Below, piece after piece: positions 59,020 through 64,000 of a stretch of DNA of 64,000 bases. Made by a program: the position numbers and the translations under genes. A model generated the notes under the pieces. That model was not told the DNA's origin. It saw only the letters and a program-made list of their open reading frames with translations, and made no database searches. Source of the stretch: Abscondita cerata. Lineage: Eukaryota > Arthropoda > Insecta > Coleoptera > Lampyridae. The DNA lies in contig JALBCR010000126.1 of NCBI GenBank assembly GCA_030710515.1, positions 124,001 to 188,000 of the forward strand, read 5' to 3'. Position 1 is the stretch's first letter. Every line of letters starts with the position of its first letter.

Positions 59020-60123
59020 ATGCCACCTCATCTCGGTGCTGATTTGAAAGCGCGGATTGTTTCGGAATTAGCGGCGGGCCGTAGGGTGCGTGAAATTTCA
59101 CGTATGTTAGATATACCAAAAGCACTGTAGGGCATTACCGAGTAAAATGGAATCTTGAACACACTTTGAAAGAGCCAGCGGAAGTGGTAGACCTAAAGTA
59201 TCTACACGTGCTCAAGATCTCGAGTTGTTTCATTACGTAACAGAACAACCATTTGCTACATACTTCAGGGCTATAGCAGATACACATTTTCCCGGATGCC
59301 GTATAACTGCACAAAAAGATTAAAGAAGATGGGAATAAAGAAGTATAATGCTGTTGCGAAAGAAGTTCTCAGTGACGAAAATATGAGACGTCGTCTGAAT
59401 TTGCAAGGCGATATGTGAACGAACCTTTGGAATTTTGGAATCGAGTGATTTTTAGCGACGAAAAACGTTCAATAGCCGCAACGATGGACCACTAAAAGTT
59501 TTTAGAATGGAAGGAACTCGTTACGAAAATAATCAAATATGTCCTAAAAAACGAAGTGGTTATTTTTCTGTGAATGTGTGGGGTTGGGTTAGCCGCGGGG
59601 TCCAGGAGTTTGTTGGGCTATCGATGGACGTCTTGATTCTGCTGCGTATTTAGATATTTTGGAAACTATTATGAAACCTTCAGTCGAAGTGTTTTATCCA
59701 GACGAAGATTATATTTTCCAACAAGTAAGTATTCTTATTTCACTATACTTTCTCCAAAAAATAGTTCGGGATCTGTTGAATTAACATTTTCATAATGTAT
59801 TTTTGTTGTTAAAGGACAACGCCCCTATTCATACTTCGCGGGTTGTGCGCAATTGGATACGAGAAAATAACTTGGAGCTGCTACCCTGGCCAGCAAAAAG
59901 CCCAGATTTTAACATTATCGAAAATGTTTGGGCTCGAATACTTGCTGTTATCCGAAGACAACAAGGGCCAAATTTTATACCAGTAAACCGTAATGCACTA
60001 ATTGCAGCCATTGATACCGCATGGGAAACGATTAATATTAATTATATTGATACCTTGATAGCGTCAATGAGCAGACGCCTCCAAGAATGTATCAATAATA
60101 ATGGAGGTCACACCCATTATTGA
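59020..60123 (+). pseudogene. Tc1 (DD34E) transposase with a 90-nt intron, broken in exon 1
   Basis: Starts MPPHLGADLKARIV at ATG 59,020, the usual N-terminal HTH, with a stop at 59,128. Other frames continue through ASGSGRPKVSTRAQDL, THFPGCRITAQKRLKK, YVNEPLEFWNRVIFSDEK (first Asp at 59,457), KKRSGYFSVNVWGWVS and DEDYIFQQ. After an intron, exon 2 is fully open: DNAPIHTSRVVRNWIRENN (second Asp at 59,815), SPDFNIIENVWARI (Glu at 59,920) and the end NNNGGHTHY at 60,123. The spacing Asp-34-Glu is exact for Tc1. All catalytic residues survive; exon 1 has several stops and shifts. Confidence 0.9.
59725..59814 (+). other. probable spliceosomal intron (90 nt) in the Tc1 transposase
   Basis: Interrupts the family's conserved YIFQQDNAP motif exactly between CAA and GAC (phase 0). 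The donor is GTAAGT, the acceptor tatttttgttgttaaAG. Although 90 nt is a multiple of three, an in-frame TAA near its middle would end an unspliced reading. Confidence 0.75.
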
Positions 60124-60737
60124 TTTCTTATATTTATTTATATAGTAATACCTTTATTTAAAAAAACGTTTTCATTTAATTTTAAACTATAACTTGGTAT
60201 CTTAATTATAATTATGTAATAAATTCTTGTCAAAAAACTAAATATATACGTTGACAATAAGAATTGCCTTAGTTTTTATTTTCACTTTTATATTAACTAC
60301 AGAAAAAATGAAACGTCATAAAATATACATTTTGTAAGGACTAAATATTATGAATAGAGAGTTTAATGATTTTTTTAATAACTTACAACAATTAGTAGGT
60401 TAGATTTATTTAAAAATAAGTAATAATCAGTCAACCCAAATAACCATGTTTAGTTTTTTGATTTAATTTAAAAGTTATTGCTTGTAGACGTTTTTAAATC
60501 AAAATTATTTCTAATTTTATTTTGTAAACATTTCCTAAACAAAATTTTGATTCGATAATTAATCGAGCTATGGTGTTTAATTAGCGATACCTTCAAATAT
60601 ATTCTTTAAAGAAAAAAATTAAGTAAGCAACGTAAATTACCTATTTTCTAAAACGTGCTTAGTGTAATGATTCATTCTACAGTCCTTCTATAAGATAACC
60701 CCTGCTGAGACTTCCTGCTGTTAGAATTGTAAATGAT

Positions 60738-61690
60738 ACCCTTAAGCCCGCTTCACAATGTGCAAACTTTTGTTTACAGAAATTGTGGTGTCCAAATTTT
60801 AAATTTCATGAGTGTACTTCCTTTGAAAAATTACGAACAAATAAAGGTAGGTTGCCACAAAAACCCCAATCATATAACGTATGTAAGACATCGTTCATCT
60901 ACGTCTTATCATAGGCAATCCCTATGTCAAAGAAAACTCCAACAACGTGCATTCTAGCGAGGAAGACGTCTTGTATAGTGTTTTCCAGCATTACTATATT
61001 GTCAGCGGTTGACCGTCCGCACCAAAAACCAAATTAACGTTTGGAAAGAAGACCACGACTTTCTAACTCCTACATAAGCTTACGGTTAACCATATTTTCA
61101 AGACGCGGCTCATACAGTACTTGAGACTAATGTGCCGGTAACTGTTTGCCACGTATGGGTTTTTTCCCGGTTTAGGAATGGGTACTATCGTAGGTTCTCT
61201 TCAGGAATCGAGGAATTGGCCCTTAATTCAAATTTTATTGAACATTTTTAGTAATTTTGTTTTGATTTTTAATAGTTGCGTTCTTTAGAAAATCTTAAAG
61301 TGCGTAGTCGGGACCAGGAGAAGTAAACCTAACCTCCGCGAGAGTTCGATCCAGTTCATCTTTTTGAGAACGGTAAGTTGTAACAAAGTTGTTGTGGCGT
61401 ATCAAAGAATAGTAGATTCTCTCTTATGCTTATTTTGTAGAAAAAATTTGATTGTAGTTTGAGAGTTGCTAGTTGCTTCAAAACTATCAGCTAATACATT
61501 GATATATCGGCCTGTTCGGAGACGACGACACCTGCTGGATCATTAATGGGACGAATAACATTACCGGATATGGCTTAACTTTTTTTTCCACACCTCGTTA
61601 GTTAGAGTATTAACATGCAACGTTTCACGATTTTGCGTGCCATCCTTGTCTCAGGGCCCATGCTAACTCTTTTGTATCATTTCAATTTTA
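60738..61690 (-). pseudogene. I/Jockey-type LINE reverse transcriptase fragment
   Basis: Minus strand, N to C from about 61,690: TNEVWKKVRKISGNVIRPIN-like pre-RT, DTPQQLCYNLPFSQKDEL, FTSPGPDYAL, TGKKPIRGKQLPAH, ENMVNRKLM.ELESRGLLS (about 61,058-61,105), GFWCGRSTADNIVMLENTIQ (about 60,975-61,035), HVVGVFFDIGIAYDKT (first RT Asp kept, about 60,905-60,955), and GNLPLFVRNFSKE. It stops at the edge of the Tc1 palindrome before the expected YADD box. Many stops. Clade assigned from the order and style of these blocks. Confidence 0.82.
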
Positions 61691-61950
61691 GTATATGTAC
61701 CGCCAAAGCGAATATTCTTTCAATACTAAATACGATTTTATTTGACAATTCATATTAAAATTTAATTCATTTGGCTGATTGTTCTTCGCTGATTACCTCT
61801 AGTAATAAATACCGTGTGTCTAAGGAAAAATCTGACATCAGCGTTGTCTATGTTAAATTCACAATATAGCACAATATAGCAGCATGTTTGATTAGATAGA
61901 TAAATGAGAAGAAATGTATGTAGTAGTGTAATTGATTATTGCGTATTTTA
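61691..61950. other. unassigned DNA
   Basis: Nothing recognised. Confidence 0.35.
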
Positions 61951-61959
61951 ATTAAAAAA

Positions 61960-62040
61960 CAATAACATTTTTCTAATTATTTACGTGAAAAAATCCGAAT
62001 TCGATCCCAGTCGTCGTATTTTTTTGTTAATAAAATTATT
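61960..62040 (+). repeat. possible SINE fragment (B-box side), plus orientation
   Basis: gaattcgatcccagtcgtcg followed by tatttttttgttaat matches, in opposite orientation, gattcgattccaattgcagt and tgcgtttttttttattaac at 62,190-62,140. No A box found for this copy. Confidence 0.35.
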
Positions 62041-62044
62041 CTTG

Positions 62045-62226
62045 ATGTTATAATTAACACAATTTTTATAAAATGAATTTAAGCTTTTTTGTAAAATGTT
62101 AAATTTACTTTACAAAGTATTATAATAATATAATAAAGTTAATAAAAAAAAACGCATACTGCAATTGGAATCGAATCTTGGTTCGAAAGTGCTAAACATT
62201 ACCAACCAATAAGTTAACCATTCCTT
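62045..62226 (-). repeat. possible tRNA-derived SINE, minus orientation
   Basis: The minus strand reads ggttaacttattggttgg (A-box-like, around 62,210) and 35-40 nt later gattcgattcc (B-box, around 62,178), then an AT-rich body. The box spacing fits a pol III internal promoter. No cloverleaf survives. Confidence 0.4.
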
Positions 62227-62504
62227 TACAAAACTCCGCTTAACAAATAAAAATCAATTTGGTTAATGAATAGAATGACTTATTTTACTAATTTTTTAAT
62301 AAAATACGTTTCGACTTTTCATTATTATCACATCAATTTGTTGTTTTTTTTATATATTCAATTGCTATATTGTGTACAAAATGTGTCACAAAAAAGGTAT
62401 AACTCAATTTTTTATTTATCATAGTAGATTAATTTGTCGATTTTGAAGGATTTTATAAGCCTTTCAAACGCAAACATTAAAAGGATATACGTTACGACGT
62501 TAAA

Positions 62505-62665
62505 GCCAAATAATTAATTGTTTTTAAAAATAAAAGAATTTCGATGACGATGCGACGAAAAAGCCAAATAAATAATTGGTTTTAATTTTAATAAGAATTT
62601 TGAAGACGATGCGGTCGCAATCTAAATAAATAATTTGTTTTAAAAATAAAAAAGTAATAAAATTG
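62505..62665. repeat. three degenerate ~60-bp tandem repeats
   Basis: Each contains aaataattaattg or aaataaataattg, a tttta(a)aaaataa block and gatgacgatgcg or gaagacgatgcgg. The third copy lacks the last block. Confidence 0.65.
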
Positions 62666-62799
62666 AAGATGTTTTGGCATGTAGTAATATTTGAATATTT
62701 AAGTTTGACAGATTGACTCATTTGTCCGCCCAAAAGACTTTTGTGGCCTGTAAACAATCCGTCGTACTCGCAAAATGTCAGTTTCCGGCCTAGTGATAC

Positions 62800-63530
62800 A
62801 AATAACTATTTTAACTTTACTACCCATTTTTTTTATTCATTTCTTATCTTTCATTCTTATTGTACGGTTTTTTTTCTTCCATCTGTTTCTCTTTTTTACT
62901 CGTTTCGTCTACCCAGTCTCTTCTCTATCCCTTTTCTTGAATAACGTACTTTTCTTTTTCTTTCTTCCGTCAATTTACCACACTCCTTCTTAACTATTTA
63001 CACCTTTCTTCACACAACCAACAATTTCCGTCTTTGTCGTTCAACCAATACCTATTTTCTCTTTCTTCATTCCGACCCTCCATCTTACTGCCAGCCTTTT
63101 TTTTCTCTTAATTCGCTCTATCTTCTCTTTGCTAGATAACCGTTCTTATCTCCCAATATTTCTTATTTTATTTCTTCCCTTCTTTTGAATAATTCAGTCC
63201 ATAAGTAGTTAATACTTCTGTTAGTACATTTAGTTAAAACCCCTTTATTTATTTTTAATTGTTTTGCTTCCTTTTGTTGTTGATTTTAGTAATACTTAAG
63301 TATCGGATATGTGCTTAGGTTTATTTTATTGTTTTGTTCCTATTACTTATTTCTGGAATAAATAAAATTATTAGTATGATGATATTTCTTGTGCTTGTAA
63401 ATCCTGACTATCATTTATACTTCTTTCTTTTCGCCTTATCTTCTTTTTCTTTTCATAGCTATCTTTTTCTTTTTAATACCTTTTTTTCCCTTTTCAATTC
63501 CATATTTATTCTTTTTTAGTTCTCTGTTAG
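62800..63530. other. pyrimidine-skewed block
   Basis: The same skew as at 33-36.2 kb (tttctt, cttctt). Plus-strand frames of 61-72 codons are Phe/Leu/Ser-rich by composition and are not credible membrane proteins. Confidence 0.4.
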
Positions 63531-64000
63531 TGCGTGCACGGACGATATCTCAGAAAATATTGATTTAAAAAAAAAAATTCTTAATAAAAATTGTTTAGAT
63601 CATGAGCTGCACATTTTAAAATTGCTTCCGTTTATACATGGTATTCCATACGCGACATTCTATAGTTATGTTTTTTTTGAATTAAATTTATATTCTTTTG
63701 AGCAATTTTTACTTAAGTATTATACATAGTGTCTAAAATTGACGGTTTTTGCGTTATTTCATTTTTTCCAGAAATATGTACGCATTTTGAAAAAATGTAA
63801 TAATTCAGTTATCCTGAATTTGACTGATTTTTTTTCACTGATTGCCTTTAGATCAGAACATACAATTTTCAATTTTAAATCTTGTGAATATTTTTTTTTT
63901 CAATTTTTACCTATATTTTTCTAAAATATTGTTTTTCTTATCCCCCATACCTGTTTTTACCTATTTAATTTTTTTTCTGTCTTTTTCTTTTGATATGTGT
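63531..64000. other. AT-rich DNA without recognised features
   Basis: Poly-A and poly-T runs only. Confidence 0.4.

Larger units (their letters stand above)
57182..60736. mobile_element. Tc1-type region with ~920-bp inverted arms
   Basis: 57,182-58,102 is the reverse complement of 59,815-60,736 with small differences: caataatgggtgtgacctcc at 57,808 mirrors ggaggtcacacccattattg at 60,104, and tctaacagcaggtagtctca mirrors the right end tgagacttcctgctgttaga. The arms include exon 2 of the transposase plus about 610 bp of 3' noncoding DNA. Their inner edge falls at the intron/exon 2 border. The left flank is a DUF4817 element and the right flank an I-type LINE, with a plausible TA on the left (TG on the right). 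It could be one long-TIR element or two opposite copies with the left one 5'-truncated. Confidence 0.75.

Noticed and set aside
59829..60011. 60-codon minus-strand frame, similar to the plus-strand one at 57,915
   Set aside because: Both are antisense to the Tc1 exon 2 copies; their similarity only reflects the inverted repeat.
1..64000. CRISPR array, phage, operon or bacterial defence system
   Set aside because: No regularly spaced direct repeats with unique spacers, no ribosome-binding-site-led operons. The window is eukaryotic.

Overview
The window looks like AT-rich, gene-poor nuclear DNA of an insect. A beetle or another endopterygote is plausible, but the order cannot be fixed from the sequence. 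The evidence is the transposable elements: several DD34D mariners, DUF4817-type and other IS630/Tc1-like elements, a Tc1 DD34E element, a PIF/Harbinger MITE, RTE-, R1/LOA- and I/Jockey-type LINE fragments, and Ty3/gypsy pol fragments. No host gene was recognised on either strand. All recognisable coding sequence is transposon-derived and almost all of it is broken by stops and frameshifts.

Layout. 1-1041: 3' part of a dead mariner. 5.69-6.25 kb: a tandemly duplicated gypsy RNase H fragment. 10.2-12.66 kb: three tandem units, each with a TATA-box-like core promoter. 13.39-14.58 kb: R1/LOA-type RT and RNase H fragment on the minus strand, abutting the first of three copies of an unclassified ~1.1 kb dispersed repeat (others at 43-44.2 and 53-54.1 kb). 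17.35-18.63 kb: a complete but frameshifted mariner with TA target duplications. 18.66-22.69 kb: a foldback-like inverted repeat with a 5'-truncated RTE LINE nested in it. 22.98-29.04 kb: a three-unit local tandem repeat carrying a 1,386-bp DUF4817-type element. 30.2-37.0 kb: two related MITEs, a foldback hairpin, a ~700-bp octanucleotide satellite, and a ~3-kb pyrimidine-skewed block whose minus strand holds charged (Glu/Lys-rich) reading frames.

39.92-40.58 kb: a Harbinger-type MITE, followed by a decayed mariner (about 40.6-41.78 kb). 45.1-50.9 kb: a third three-unit tandem array, whose last unit is split by a 2.58-kb Tc1/mariner-superfamily element with unusually long spacing between its last two catalytic residues. 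52.1-55 kb: nested inverted repeats around the third dispersed-repeat copy. 55.79-57.18 kb: a second DUF4817-type element without a recognisable right end. 57.18-60.74 kb: a Tc1 (DD34E) transposase with a likely 90-nt spliceosomal intron, sitting in a ~920-bp-arm palindrome whose arms contain exon 2. 60.74-61.69 kb: an I/Jockey LINE fragment. 61.9-62.2 kb: SINE-like boxes.

The genes do not work together as a pathway. The window is a layered record of insertions. No defence system, operon, CRISPR array or host regulatory system was seen. The items most worth a second look are the Tc1 palindrome with intron, the conserved frame in the dispersed repeat, the triplicated TATA-bearing unit, the foldback element, and the long-spacing transposase.
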